Below, piece after piece: positions 8,609 through 16,962 of a DNA stretch of 64,000 bases. The notes beneath the pieces were generated by a model, which had not been told where the DNA came from, searched no databases, and saw only the letters and a list, made by a program, of their open reading frames with translations. The DNA is from SZUA-430 sp964646885 (GTDB taxonomy: Bacteria; Pseudomonadota; Alphaproteobacteria; Micropepsales; Micropepsaceae), in NCBI GenBank assembly GCA_964646885.1, contig CAZYFM010000001.1, forward strand, positions 1 to 64,000. The letters are read 5' to 3'. The translations under genes and the position numbers were made by a program. The number at the start of each line of letters is the position of its first letter. Within the stretch, counting starts at the first letter, position 1.

Positions 8609-9706
8609 TCAGGTGTTGAAACGGAAATGCATCACATCGCCGTCCCGGACGACATACTCTTTACCTTCCAGCCTGAGCTTTCCTGCGTCCTTGGCTCCGG
8701 CTTCTCCCTGGCATGCCACATAGTCTTCGTAGGCAATGGTTTCCGCCCGGATGAACCCTTTCTCGAAATCCGTATGGATGACGCCCGCCGCCTGCGGGGC
8801 CCGGGCACCGGCGTGGACAGTCCAGGCGCGCGCTTCCTTGGGGCCGATCGTGAAGAACGTGATCAGGCGAAGGAGTGAATAACCGGCGCGGATGAGCTTG
8901 TTCAGGCCCGGCTCCTCGAGGCCCAGTGTGGACAGGAAGTCGGCTCTTTCTTCCGCATTGAGCTGCGCCAGTTCGGACTCGATCTTGGCGGAAATCACGA
9001 CAAAGGCTGCGCCTTCCGACTTCGCACGCTCCTCCACGCGCTTGGTGTAGTGATTGCCAGTGGCAGCCGCACCTTCGTCGACATTGGCGACGTAGACGAC
9101 CGGCTTCGACGTCAGCAGCTGGAGCTGCTCGAACACGGGCCGCTGTTCGTCCGTGACCTTCACGAGGCGAGCCGGCTTTCCTTCCCGCAGCATCGCCAGG
9201 GCCGCCTGCATGACGTCAGCCTGGACCTTTGAGTCCTTGTCGCCCTGCTTGGCTTTCTTCTCGACGGCCGGCAGGCGCCTCTCGAGGCTGTCGAGGTCCG
9301 ACAGCATCAGCTCGGTCTCGACCGTTTCTGCATCCGCCACCGGATCGACCCGGTTCTCGACATGCGTGATGTCACCGTCGTCAAAGCAGCGCAGCACGTA
9401 GGCGACCGCATCGACCTCGCGAATATGCGACAGGAACTGGTTTCCAAGCCCTTCGCCCTTCGATGCGCCGCGCACGAGGCCCGCAATGTCCACGAAGGTG
9501 AGACGGGTAGGAATGAGCTGTGCCGACTTTGCGATGCGCGCGAGCGTGTCGAGCCGCGGATCAGGTACGGCCACCTCGCCGACATTGGGCTCGATCGTGC
9601 AGAACGGATAGTTCGCGGCCTGCGCGGCAGCCGTCTGCGTCAGCGCATTGAACAGGGTGGATTTGCCGACATTCGGCAGACCGACGATCCCGCACTTGAA
9701 ACCCAT
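8609..9706 (-). CDS. ychF: Redox-regulated ATPase YchF (Obg-like)
   Basis: The 365-residue product has the G1 loop GLPNVGKST near residue 10, the G3 segment DIAGLVRGASKGEGLGN, the NVDE-type G4 region and a C-terminal TGS domain, which is the usual YchF length and plan. YchF/OLA1 proteins prefer ATP to GTP, bind ribosomes and affect stress responses. The start is one base past the pth stop, so pth-ychF are translationally adjacent. This is the widely conserved pth-ychF pair. Confidence 0.97.
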   Translation of the reverse strand: MGFKCGIVGLPNVGKSTLFNALTQTAAAQAANYPFCTIEPNVGEVAVPDPRLDTLARIAKSAQLIPTRLTFVDIAGLVRGASKGEGLGNQFLSHIREVDAVAYVLRCFDDGDITHVENRVDPVADAETVETELMLSDLDSLERRLPAVEKKAKQGDKDSKVQADVMQAALAMLREGKPARLVKVTDEQRPVFEQLQLLTSKPVVYVANVDEGAAATGNHYTKRVEERAKSEGAAFVVISAKIESELAQLNAEERADFLSTLGLEEPGLNKLIRAGYSLLRLITFFTIGPKEARAWTVHAGARAPQAAGVIHTDFEKGFIRAETIAYEDYVACQGEAGAKDAGKLRLEGKEYVVRDGDVMHFRFNT

Positions 9707-9707
9707 T

Positions 9708-10340
9708 TCAGTTTTCCTTTTTCGTCTCGTTGTTCCGCCCCGGGGGCGGCGTTTCTTTCTTCGGCGTCGTCAGCAGCGTGACGCGGTTCATGAAACCGGC
9801 GTCGTCGTGATCGGCAAGATAGGGCGCCGCATCCGCGATCGCCCCCAGCAGCGGCTCAAGCCATTCCCGCTCGGCCTTGCTGAAATTGCCAAGTACGTGG
9901 CTTTGGACGCGTGCCTTGTCACCCGGATGACCGATGCCCAGCCTCACGCGCCAGTAGGCATTGCCGGCGTGGCTGGAGATCGATCGCAGGCCATTGTGTC
10001 CGGCGTTCCCGCCATCCCTCTTCACCCGCACCTTCCCCGCTGCAAGGTCGAGTTCATCATAGATGACGAAAACGTCTTCCAGCTCGATCTTGTGGAAGGC
10101 GATGGCGTCCTGCACCGAGACCCCGCTCTCGTTCATGAAGGTCATCGGCTTGAGGACAAGAACCTTCTGCGCGCCCTTGCGACCGGTGAGCGTCCCTTCC
10201 CGTACCTGGCCCCGGAAGCGGTTGCGCGCGGGACCAAATCCATGCGCATCGGCGATCGCATCGGCAGCCATGAAGCCGACATTGTGCCGGTGGTGCTGAT
10301 AGGTGTCCCCGGGATTACCAAGTCCGACGATGAGCAGCAT
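9708..10340 (-). CDS. pth: Peptidyl-tRNA hydrolase
   Basis: This enzyme hydrolyses the ester bond of peptidyl-tRNA dropped from stalled ribosomes and so recycles tRNA. The 210-residue product starts with VGLGNPGDTYQHHRHNVGF, which carries the catalytic His (about residue 21). It also has KPMTFMNESG and the tRNA-contacting DDLD-like DELDL segment. The C terminus is about 15-20 residues longer than E. coli Pth and ends in a charged tail. It follows rplY, but a strong terminator lies between the two. Confidence 0.97.
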   Translation of the reverse strand: MLLIVGLGNPGDTYQHHRHNVGFMAADAIADAHGFGPARNRFRGQVREGTLTGRKGAQKVLVLKPMTFMNESGVSVQDAIAFHKIELEDVFVIYDELDLAAGKVRVKRDGGNAGHNGLRSISSHAGNAYWRVRLGIGHPGDKARVQSHVLGNFSKAEREWLEPLLGAIADAAPYLADHDDAGFMNRVTLLTTPKKETPPPGRNNETKKEN

Positions 10341-10366
10341 GGCAGGACAGAGCCTTCATCCTGAAT

Positions 10367-10398
10367 GAAAAACGGCTGCCAAGTGAAATTGGCAGCCG
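10367..10398 (-). terminator. Rho-independent terminator after rplY
   Basis: On the minus strand a perfect 9-bp GC-rich stem (10390-10398 with 10373-10381, CGGCTGCCA arm) encloses an 8-base loop and is followed by five T residues (10372-10368). It lies 28 bases after the rplY stop and 27 bases before the pth start, so it should end or attenuate transcription between two genes that are often read as one unit. Confidence 0.9.
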
Positions 10399-10425
10399 CC
10401 AGACATCCGCAATCGCGAGAGCGGC

Positions 10426-11172
10426 TTACTTCTTCGCAGGAGCAGCCTTCGCCGGGGCAGCCTTCGCGGCGGCCGCGGCAGGAGCACCCGCCTTCGCAGC
10501 ACCCGCAGCCGGGGCCGCACCAGCAGCAGCAGCAGGAGCCGCAGCAGCGTCCGCAGCAGCGGCCGCCGGCTTCGCTTCCTGTTCGCCGAACGCGGACGGC
10601 GCCGCAACCGTCGCGACCGTGAAGTCACGCGAACGGATGACGGGCACGAGGCCTTCGGGAAGCTTGATGGCCGAGATGTGCAGGCTGTCGCCGATGTCCA
10701 TGCCGGTCAGGTCGACTTCGATGAACTGCGGGATCTTCTCGGACGGGCACCAGAATTCGATTTCGTGGCGAACGATGTTGAGCACGCCACCACGCTTCAG
10801 GCCCGGCGAGTCTGCGTGGTTGTTGAAATGGACGGGAATGAACAGGCGGATGCGCGAACCGGGGATCAGTTCCTGGAAATCCGCGTGGATCGGGCGGTCG
10901 GAAACCGGATCAAGCTGCACTTCGCGCGGAATGACCTTCACCTTCTTGCCGTCGATGTCGAGCAGGAAGAGCGTCGAGGTAAAGCGGCCCGTCAGGTACG
11001 GCTTTTCCATGTCGCGATAGGAAATGCGGATGTGGCGCGACTTGCCACCCTGGCCATAGATCACCGCCGGAACGTCACCAGCGCGGCGCACGGCGCGTGC
11101 AGCGCCAGTACCTGTGTCTTCGCGTGACTTTGCTGGAAGAACGACCAGCTCGGAGGCTGCTTGCTTGCTCAT
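10426..11172 (-). CDS. rplY: 50S ribosomal protein L25/general stress protein Ctc
   Basis: This protein binds 5S rRNA in the large ribosomal subunit. The 248-residue product is the long Ctc/TL5 form: an N-terminal 5S-binding domain (about 1-95, with RAVRRAGDVPAVIYG) and a C-terminal beta domain (about 96-190, with GVLNIVRHEIEFWCP). A tail of about 55 residues made mostly of Ala, Pro and Lys follows. The tail ends in KAAPAKK and is probably disordered. The gene sits between prs and pth and is closed by the terminator at 10367-10398. Confidence 0.96.
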   Translation of the reverse strand: MSKQAASELVVLPAKSREDTGTGAARAVRRAGDVPAVIYGQGGKSRHIRISYRDMEKPYLTGRFTSTLFLLDIDGKKVKVIPREVQLDPVSDRPIHADFQELIPGSRIRLFIPVHFNNHADSPGLKRGGVLNIVRHEIEFWCPSEKIPQFIEVDLTGMDIGDSLHISAIKLPEGLVPVIRSRDFTVATVAAPSAFGEQEAKPAAAAADAAAAPAAAAGAAPAAGAAKAGAPAAAAAKAAPAKAAPAKK

Positions 11173-11336
11173 TTTGGAACCCTTTCAGGAGCGAACCCGC
11201 CCCTTATCTTGTTCTGTCCGCCAATCGGAAAGAGGCGCGGGGTTTAGCCGAACCCCTTCGCAAACTCAATGCGGCGGAACGGGACGTTAACCACCTGATT
11301 TCACATCAAGAGAAGTAAAATAAAGCCGGGCAGCCG

Positions 11337-12269
11337 TCAGTCGAAAAGGCTGGAAACCGACCGTTCTTCGGCAATGCGCTTGATCGCCTCTCCCAGCAGT
11401 TCAGCCGTGGGGAGGATCCGGATGTTGCTGCACCCCCGGACGGCTTCGGTCGGCGCGATCGAGTCCGTGATCACCAGGGCCTTGAGCGCCGAATTGCGGA
11501 CGCGGGCAACCGCCCCACCCGAAAGGACGCCGTGCGTGGCATAGGCATAGGTGGCCTTCGCCCCCTTGTGCATCAGCGCTTCGGCAGCGTTGCACAGCGT
11601 GCCGGCACTGTCGACGATGTCATCGACCAGAATGCAGACGCGTCCCGAAACATCACCGATGATGTTCATGACTTCCGACTCACCTGCCCGCTCGCGGCGC
11701 TTGTCGACGATGGCGAGGTCGGCATTGATGCGGCGGGCGAGCGCCCGGGCGCGAACCACGCCGCCAACGTCTGGCGAGATCACCATGAGCGGCTCGCCGG
11801 AGAAGTGGGTCTTGATGTCGTGCTCGAAGATTGGAGCCGCGAAAAGATTGTCCGTGGGGATGTCGAAGAAGCCCTGGATCTGACCGGCGTGAAGATCAAG
11901 CGTCAGAACGCGGCCGGCGCCGGCCTGCGTGATGATGTTGGCAACCAGCTTGGCCGAAATCGGCGTGCGGGGACCCGGTTTGCGGTCCTGCCTGGCGTAG
12001 CCGAAATAGGGAATGACTGCAGTTACCCGCTTGGCCGATGCGCGACGCAGGGCGTCAATGCAGATCAGCAGCTCCATGAGATGGTCATTGGCCGGGAAAG
12101 ACGTCGACTGGATGACAAACACATCCTCGCCGCGCACGTTTTCCTGGATCTCGACGAAGACCTCCATGTCCGCAAAGCGACGAACAATGGCTTTCGTAAG
12201 GGGAACCTTGAGGTATTCGCCAATTTGCGTGGCAAGCGGATGGTTGCTGTTGCCGGACAGGAGTTTCAT
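11337..12269 (-). CDS. prs: Ribose-phosphate pyrophosphokinase
   Basis: This enzyme makes PRPP from ribose 5-phosphate and ATP for nucleotide, histidine and tryptophan synthesis. The 310-residue product begins MKLLSGNSNHPLA and contains the metal/ribose segment DLHAGQIQGFF and the PRPP loop CILVDDIVDSAGT. The ATG at 12269 gives the usual family length. The frame continues upstream to 12404, but that part overlaps the preceding lipoprotein gene and has no Prs homology. It is followed by rplY on the same strand. Confidence 0.97.
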   Translation of the reverse strand: MKLLSGNSNHPLATQIGEYLKVPLTKAIVRRFADMEVFVEIQENVRGEDVFVIQSTSFPANDHLMELLICIDALRRASAKRVTAVIPYFGYARQDRKPGPRTPISAKLVANIITQAGAGRVLTLDLHAGQIQGFFDIPTDNLFAAPIFEHDIKTHFSGEPLMVISPDVGGVVRARALARRINADLAIVDKRRERAGESEVMNIIGDVSGRVCILVDDIVDSAGTLCNAAEALMHKGAKATYAYATHGVLSGGAVARVRNSALKALVITDSIAPTEAVRGCSNIRILPTAELLGEAIKRIAEERSVSSLFD

Positions 12270-12333
12270 GCTGGCAAGATCCCTCAAGAAGCGCGGCGCT
12301 TGTAGCAACCGGTCCGGCACGATGCAACGCGGC

Positions 12334-13254
12334 TTACTTGTCCTTGCTGGCCCGAATCTGTTGAATAATCTGCCAAATTCCGTCGGCAGCCGCCTCGGAG
12401 GCAAATGTGGCGACCTCTCCCCACTTCTTGGCGAGACGTCCCTTGGGCACCGGGTTCTCTTGCGTCAGGGTCCCCGCCTCCTTTTTGGAGGGGTCCAGAA
12501 GCTTCCAGACAAGCTGCACGCGGTCTTCGGTCGCACTGAGCGAGGAGACGGTCACCAAACACTCCACCTGCCACCCGCCATCGGGAAGTGTGTCGGACAC
12601 CCGCGCCCCTTTGGCCGCGAGGGCCGTCTTGAGCGATTGCGCGAGGGCACGGTTTCCATCGCCAGGTGCGCCCGAGATGCTTCCGACCGTCAGTACGAAG
12701 TTGTCTTGCGCTTCCGATCCGCCCTGCGTGGCTGCTGCCGTGGGATCACCATCCGCCGCGAGGAGCGCAAGGACCTGTTTGCTCACAAACGCCGCCTGCT
12801 CCGACAACCGCGGTATGACATCCGCAGCATTCGTGCCGGTAAAGGTTGAAGTGAACTGGCCTTTCTTCACGTTGTTCTTGTCATAGACGCGCCAGACGAT
12901 GACGCTCGTGGGAAGGCTGGCGGGCTCCGCGCGAAATGTACCAGCCTGGCGCGCCTTCAATGTCCAGGAAGGCAGGCCCGACGACATCTGGGCCGCGATG
13001 TCGCTGTCCTCGAGTGCCCGAATGACCTTTGACTGGAGGTCTGGCCCCAGTTCTGCGTTCATGCCCTTTGGCAGCTCCACCACCATCGTCGTGACGCTCA
13101 GCGCCGGATTGAGCATGGCCTGATTGCGCGGCACGTCCTCGAAGGCGCGCGGGATGGCAAAGGGGTCTTCCACACCCATGGGCTCCGTCACCGCAGCGCA
13201 CGAGAGCAGGAACAGGAAAGAGGCCAGAAGCGACAGGAGGTGCTTTGGTTTCAT
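12334..13254 (-). CDS. Predicted lipoprotein of unknown function
   Basis: The 306-residue product starts with KPKHLLSLL and a hydrophobic core ending in LLSC|A, giving a likely lipidated cysteine near residue 19. The mature protein has two similar halves that look like repeated alpha/beta units. I recognise no firm family. The ATG overlaps the pgeF stop in an ATGA junction, so it is translationally coupled to the lgt-midA-pgeF run. It sits downstream of lgt, the enzyme that would lipidate it. prs follows after 64 bp. Confidence 0.65.
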   Translation of the reverse strand: MKPKHLLSLLASFLFLLSCAAVTEPMGVEDPFAIPRAFEDVPRNQAMLNPALSVTTMVVELPKGMNAELGPDLQSKVIRALEDSDIAAQMSSGLPSWTLKARQAGTFRAEPASLPTSVIVWRVYDKNNVKKGQFTSTFTGTNAADVIPRLSEQAAFVSKQVLALLAADGDPTAAATQGGSEAQDNFVLTVGSISGAPGDGNRALAQSLKTALAAKGARVSDTLPDGGWQVECLVTVSSLSATEDRVQLVWKLLDPSKKEAGTLTQENPVPKGRLAKKWGEVATFASEAAADGIWQIIQQIRASKDK

Positions 13255-14027
13255 GGTTTCAGCATGATCGCGGAAATGTTTCGTCCGTATTGGCTCTCGT
13301 TGCGGTGTGTTGTCCTGCGAAACGAGAAGTAATCGACTTCCTGCTCATAGGTGCACCGGCCCAGCACGCCAAACGAACCGACAAGGGAAAGCTCAAGGCG
13401 ATGGGACACATAGGCCGGCAGGTCAAACATCCAGTGACCTGACCGGGCGGACGGCACGAAAAACCTGGTCCAGCTTGCGTCCTGACCGATGAAACGGTCC
13501 CTGAATTCCGGCCCCACTTCATAGTTCTTCTGGCTGATGCACGGGCCGACTTCGGCATGGATATGCGAGCGCCGGGCGCCCAGTGTTTCCATGGCTGCCA
13601 CGACGGCCTCGACAACGCCCTTGAAGGCACCCTGCCATCCCGCATGGGCTGAACCGATCACGCCCGCACCTTTGTCAACGAATAGAATGGGCGCGCAGTC
13701 TGCCGCCAGCACGCCGAGCGCAATGCCAGGAACTCGCGTAACCATGGCGTCGCCGCGCGGCGCATCTTCCCGGACCCAGGCCCGCTCCACATTGATCACG
13801 TCGGCACTATGGATCTGGTAGGCGGTAATCAGTTGATCGACATGTGTGCCCAGGGCGTCTGCCACCACGGTTCGGTTCGAGCGCACCAGCTGCGGATCAT
13901 CATCGGAGCCATATCCGCAGTTCAGCGACGCGAACACTCCTGACGATCGACCGCCGCGACGCCCCCAGAACCCGTGAGCAATTCCGGATTGCGCGGCGAG
14001 GGTCGGGGATGTCAACACCAGTGTCAC
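13251..14027 (-). CDS. pgeF: Laccase-domain protein PgeF (YfiH family)
   Basis: Proteins of this family were first called polyphenol oxidases. They are now known as purine nucleoside phosphorylase/deaminase-like enzymes, and PgeF edits peptidoglycan precursors that contain L-Ser. The 258-residue product has the metal-binding His-Cys-His set in YQIHSADV, LAADCAPILF and GSAHAGWQG. The start is a GTG at 14027 that overlaps the midA stop (GTGA). The longer frame upstream runs inside midA. It is part of the coupled lgt-midA-pgeF run. Confidence 0.9.
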   Translation of the reverse strand: MTLVLTSPTLAAQSGIAHGFWGRRGGRSSGVFASLNCGYGSDDDPQLVRSNRTVVADALGTHVDQLITAYQIHSADVINVERAWVREDAPRGDAMVTRVPGIALGVLAADCAPILFVDKGAGVIGSAHAGWQGAFKGVVEAVVAAMETLGARRSHIHAEVGPCISQKNYEVGPEFRDRFIGQDASWTRFFVPSARSGHWMFDLPAYVSHRLELSLVGSFGVLGRCTYEQEVDYFSFRRTTHRNESQYGRNISAIMLKP

Positions 14028-15115
14028 GAAGCAAAACCTGCCGGTTTGAGGAAGGGAGGAAACGAGGCGCAAAAAACCTTGAACAGGGTGCCCATTGCAT
14101 CAGGAGACGTCAATCGTGACATCGCACGCTCAAGCTGGACGGCCTGGACTTCGCTCGCACGACGCTTGAGCAGTTCTGTTCTTTCGACCGCTCCCGTCCG
14201 GAAAAGGAAATCGCGCTGTTCGATCAGGGGCATCACCTCGCAGCCGGTGGATTCGAAGGCGCGACCAAGCACGTCAAAATCGACATGAAAGGTAAGATCG
14301 CTCGCGCCCGGATCTGACAGGACATCCGCCCTCGAATGAGCGCGGACCGCCTGAAGCGTGTCGCCCGTCGCGGGACCCTTGTAGCCATAGTCGATGGCCA
14401 GGAACGCACCTGTGTCGTTCGTGAGGCGCTCACCCGCCAGGCGCCCAATCTCCGCGACAGGCTCACTGTACTCATGAACGCTGCCCTCGGCTGAATCACG
14501 CACCCTTTCAGGAACAAGCGAAGCGTAGTCAGTCTCGGAATTCACGCCGAATACAAGGCGGTCACGCTCGTCCAAGGCGACGACCCTCTCGAGCCAGCGC
14601 CCGCGAACGCGAACGAACTGGCGGGCCGGAAGGGCATCGAGAAACTCGTTGCTGATGATGATCGTCGGCAACCCCGAAGGAACTTCCGCTACTGAACTGG
14701 CCCAGCCCAGCGATGCGCTGCTGCTCGTTGAAAGTGCCTCTTCCTGCACCTGGCGTAACCGGGAACTCGTTTCCACAAGAGTGATCCGCGCAGCCTTTGA
14801 AAAGCCGGGTCGGACGCGCGACGCACGAAGAACATCCACCATCAGGGTACCCTTCCCCGGCCCCAATTCGACAAGCTGGAATGATGAGGGCGAGCCCAAC
14901 TGCTGCCAGACGTCGACACACCAGGCGCCAATGCACTCGCCAAACACCTGCGAGATCTCCGGGGACGTGATGAAGTCCCCTCCGGCACCAAAGGGTTCGC
15001 GCGCCGCGTAATAGCTTGTCGGCAGGCCGCTGACGGCAAGGTGAAAGAACGTGGCGACCGAAACCGGCCCGTGCTGCACGATCTGCTGGCGGAGGTAGCG
15101 CTCGACGTCGTTCAT
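14024..15115 (-). CDS. midA: Class I SAM-dependent methyltransferase, MidA/NDUFAF7 family
   Basis: The 363-residue product carries the SAM loop VELGPGKGTLM near residue 90 and the family motifs FITSPEISQVFGE and SNEFLDALPARQFV. The eukaryotic member NDUFAF7 dimethylates an Arg of complex I subunit NDUFS2. The bacterial target is not proven. The start is the ATG at 15115, overlapping the lgt stop as ATGA. The frame to 15886 is a shadow over lgt. The gene ends in a GTGA overlap with pgeF, so three genes are coupled. Confidence 0.92.
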   Translation of the reverse strand: MNDVERYLRQQIVQHGPVSVATFFHLAVSGLPTSYYAAREPFGAGGDFITSPEISQVFGECIGAWCVDVWQQLGSPSSFQLVELGPGKGTLMVDVLRASRVRPGFSKAARITLVETSSRLRQVQEEALSTSSSASLGWASSVAEVPSGLPTIIISNEFLDALPARQFVRVRGRWLERVVALDERDRLVFGVNSETDYASLVPERVRDSAEGSVHEYSEPVAEIGRLAGERLTNDTGAFLAIDYGYKGPATGDTLQAVRAHSRADVLSDPGASDLTFHVDFDVLGRAFESTGCEVMPLIEQRDFLFRTGAVERTELLKRRASEVQAVQLERAMSRLTSPDAMGTLFKVFCASFPPFLKPAGFAS

Positions 15116-15993
15116 GTTGTGAGCAGTCGCGGCCCCTTGCGATAGAAGGCGTACCAGATGAAGAACCCGCCAAAGACGAACATGCCCATTGAGAGCAGCG
15201 TTCCCATTGTCAGCGCGCCACCGAATACAAGCTGGTTTGAGTCGCGGAAGAAGATTTCCACGATGCTGCGGAACAGGCCGTAACCGATCCAGAAAACGGC
15301 AATCACCAGCCCGGGACGGCTCAACGCATTGAAGCGGTGAACCAGGATGTGGAGGATCGCGAAGAGAAGAACGCCTTCTAGTGCAGCTTCGTAGAGTTGC
15401 GACGGGTGCCGGGCAGGATTGCTGAGAACCGTGCCGTCGACAGCCCTGATCGCGGCCGCCGGGAACTCGACGCCCCACGGCACATCCGTGATCTTGCCGT
15501 AGAGTTCGCCATTGATGAAGTTCGCAAGCCGTCCGAAGAACAGCCCGATGGGGGCTGCGACCGCAACAAGGTCTCCCAGTGCAACAATGTCCAGCTTCTT
15601 GCGCCGTGCGAACAGGATGATGGCGACCACGACGCCCAATGCGCCCCCGTGAAACGACATGCCGCCTTCCCACGCGGCAAAGATCTTCCAGGGGGAACCC
15701 AGGAAGTGATCGGTCTCGTAGATGAGGCCATAGAACAGGACATAGCCAAGCCGGCCTCCGGCGATCACGCCAATTGCGGCCCACACGAAGAGGTCGCCAA
15801 TGTGATCGCTGTTCGCCTGGGGCGCACCGTTGAACGGAACACCGCTCCAGAGCCGCTGGGTCTTGAGAAGGCGCAGGATGTACCACCAGGCGCCCAGAAG
15901 TCCGGCGACATAGGCCAGCGCATACCAGCGGATCGCGAACGGTCCAATCTGGATGAGAACAGGATCAATTTCAGGAAATGGAATGACGAACAT
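15112..15993 (-). CDS. lgt: Prolipoprotein diacylglyceryl transferase
   Basis: This inner membrane enzyme moves diacylglycerol from phosphatidylglycerol to the lipobox Cys of prolipoproteins. The 293-residue product has about seven membrane helices and the Lgt signature GRLANFINGELYG, plus HPSQLYEAALEG with conserved His and Tyr. It heads the coupled run lgt-midA-pgeF-lipoprotein. A 468-bp divergent region separates it from ybjN. Confidence 0.97.
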   Translation of the reverse strand: MFVIPFPEIDPVLIQIGPFAIRWYALAYVAGLLGAWWYILRLLKTQRLWSGVPFNGAPQANSDHIGDLFVWAAIGVIAGGRLGYVLFYGLIYETDHFLGSPWKIFAAWEGGMSFHGGALGVVVAIILFARRKKLDIVALGDLVAVAAPIGLFFGRLANFINGELYGKITDVPWGVEFPAAAIRAVDGTVLSNPARHPSQLYEAALEGVLLFAILHILVHRFNALSRPGLVIAVFWIGYGLFRSIVEIFFRDSNQLVFGGALTMGTLLSMGMFVFGGFFIWYAFYRKGPRLLTT

Positions 15994-16145
15994 CAGTTGC
16001 GCCTGGCCGATTCAAACAGGAAAGAAGTGACAGTATAGAGCATTGCACCGCTGCATGGTTGTCATCGTGATACATGGGACGACACGCCACCTTCGGGAGT
16101 TGAAGCACACGCTCGGGACTCGTGGAAATCGCAATGTTTTCCACG

Positions 16146-16164
16146 TGTGAAAAAATGATTCACA
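16146..16164. promoter_or_regulatory. Inverted repeat in the lgt/ybjN divergent region
   Basis: TGTGAA (16146-16151) and TTCACA (16159-16164) form 6-bp arms around a 7-base AT-rich spacer, about 150 bp upstream of lgt. The spacing suits a dimeric regulator, but no specific family is indicated. The rest of the 468-bp region (15994-16461) holds no gene I can support, only the leader hairpin listed next. Confidence 0.35.
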
Positions 16165-16398
16165 GCCGCGGAAATCAAACTGTCCGCAGGACATCCCCAA
16201 GCTCAATTTATTCGTCCCGACACAGTCCACATGAAGAATGAGTCATGCCCTCGTATGACTCTTGCGAGGGATTCAACCTTTGGTGCACGCTCCGATTCAT
16301 GGGAGGTGCTTCGCGTCGGGCTACTAGATGTGGAGCGTTTGTTTTCCGTGCCCGGAGCACCTGCCTGCGTACCCTTGCTAAATTGCCCTCTCGTGTCA

Positions 16399-16424
16399 CC
16401 GCCGCCGGCCCACCCCGGCGGCGG
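16399..16424 (+). promoter_or_regulatory. Strong GC hairpin in the ybjN leader
   Basis: CCGCCGCCGG (16399-16408) pairs perfectly with CCGGCGGCGG (16415-16424) around a six-base loop, 38 bases before the ybjN start. No T-run follows, so it is more likely a 5' leader structure affecting stability or translation than a terminator. Confidence 0.4.
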
Positions 16425-16461
16425 GCTGACTCTGGGAGGACGGGAAAGGCAGAAAAGTCAG

Positions 16462-16962
16462 ATGAGCACACTGCAGTTCGTTACCCCCTCCACCGGCGAC
16501 AATCCCCTGGATCTCGTTGAGCAGCTCGCGTCGCAGAACGAGTGGCTGTTCGACAGGCCGGGTGAGGAAGAGATGCACCTGTCCTTTCCGGGCCAGACGG
16601 AGGACCACCACCTGACGTTCACGTGGCGCCCCAACGTGGAGACGCTCCAGCTGACGGTTCAGCTCGAGGTCAAGGTTCCAAGGGCAAAGCGGACCGAAAT
16701 CGCGTCGCTGATCAACATCATCAACGAGCAACTCTGCCTCGGTCACTTCGAAATGTGGCCGGATAGCGGTCAGGTGACCTATCGTCACGGATTGCTGTTA
16801 CGGAATGCGATGGGAACCCCAGAACAGTGCGAAGGCATGATCGATGCCGCGCTCGAAGCCTGCGAACGCTATCATTCGACCTTCCAATTTGTGATCTGGG
16901 CTGGCAAATCTGCTGCCGAGGCAGCAGCATCGGCGGTGTACCAGTGTCAGGGAAGCGCCTGA
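16462..16962 (+). CDS. YbjN domain-containing protein
   Basis: The 166-residue product matches the YbjN (putative sensory transduction regulator) fold. It has a DNPLDLVEQLA N terminus, a beta sheet with HLTFTWRP, a basic helix (RAKRTEIASLINIINEQL) and a second sheet with RHGLLLRN. YbjN proteins resemble type III secretion chaperones in fold and affect motility and stress traits in enterobacteria, but the mechanism is unknown. The ATG at 16462 is chosen because homology begins there. Its 3' end overlaps the likely proC start. Confidence 0.85.
   Translation: MSTLQFVTPSTGDNPLDLVEQLASQNEWLFDRPGEEEMHLSFPGQTEDHHLTFTWRPNVETLQLTVQLEVKVPRAKRTEIASLINIINEQLCLGHFEMWPDSGQVTYRHGLLLRNAMGTPEQCEGMIDAALEACERYHSTFQFVIWAGKSAAEAAASAVYQCQGSA

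Noticed and set aside
15116..15886. A long N-terminal extension of the MidA methyltransferase
   Set aside because: This part of the frame is antiparallel-free shadow coding over lgt in another frame. MidA homology starts at the ATG overlapping the lgt stop.
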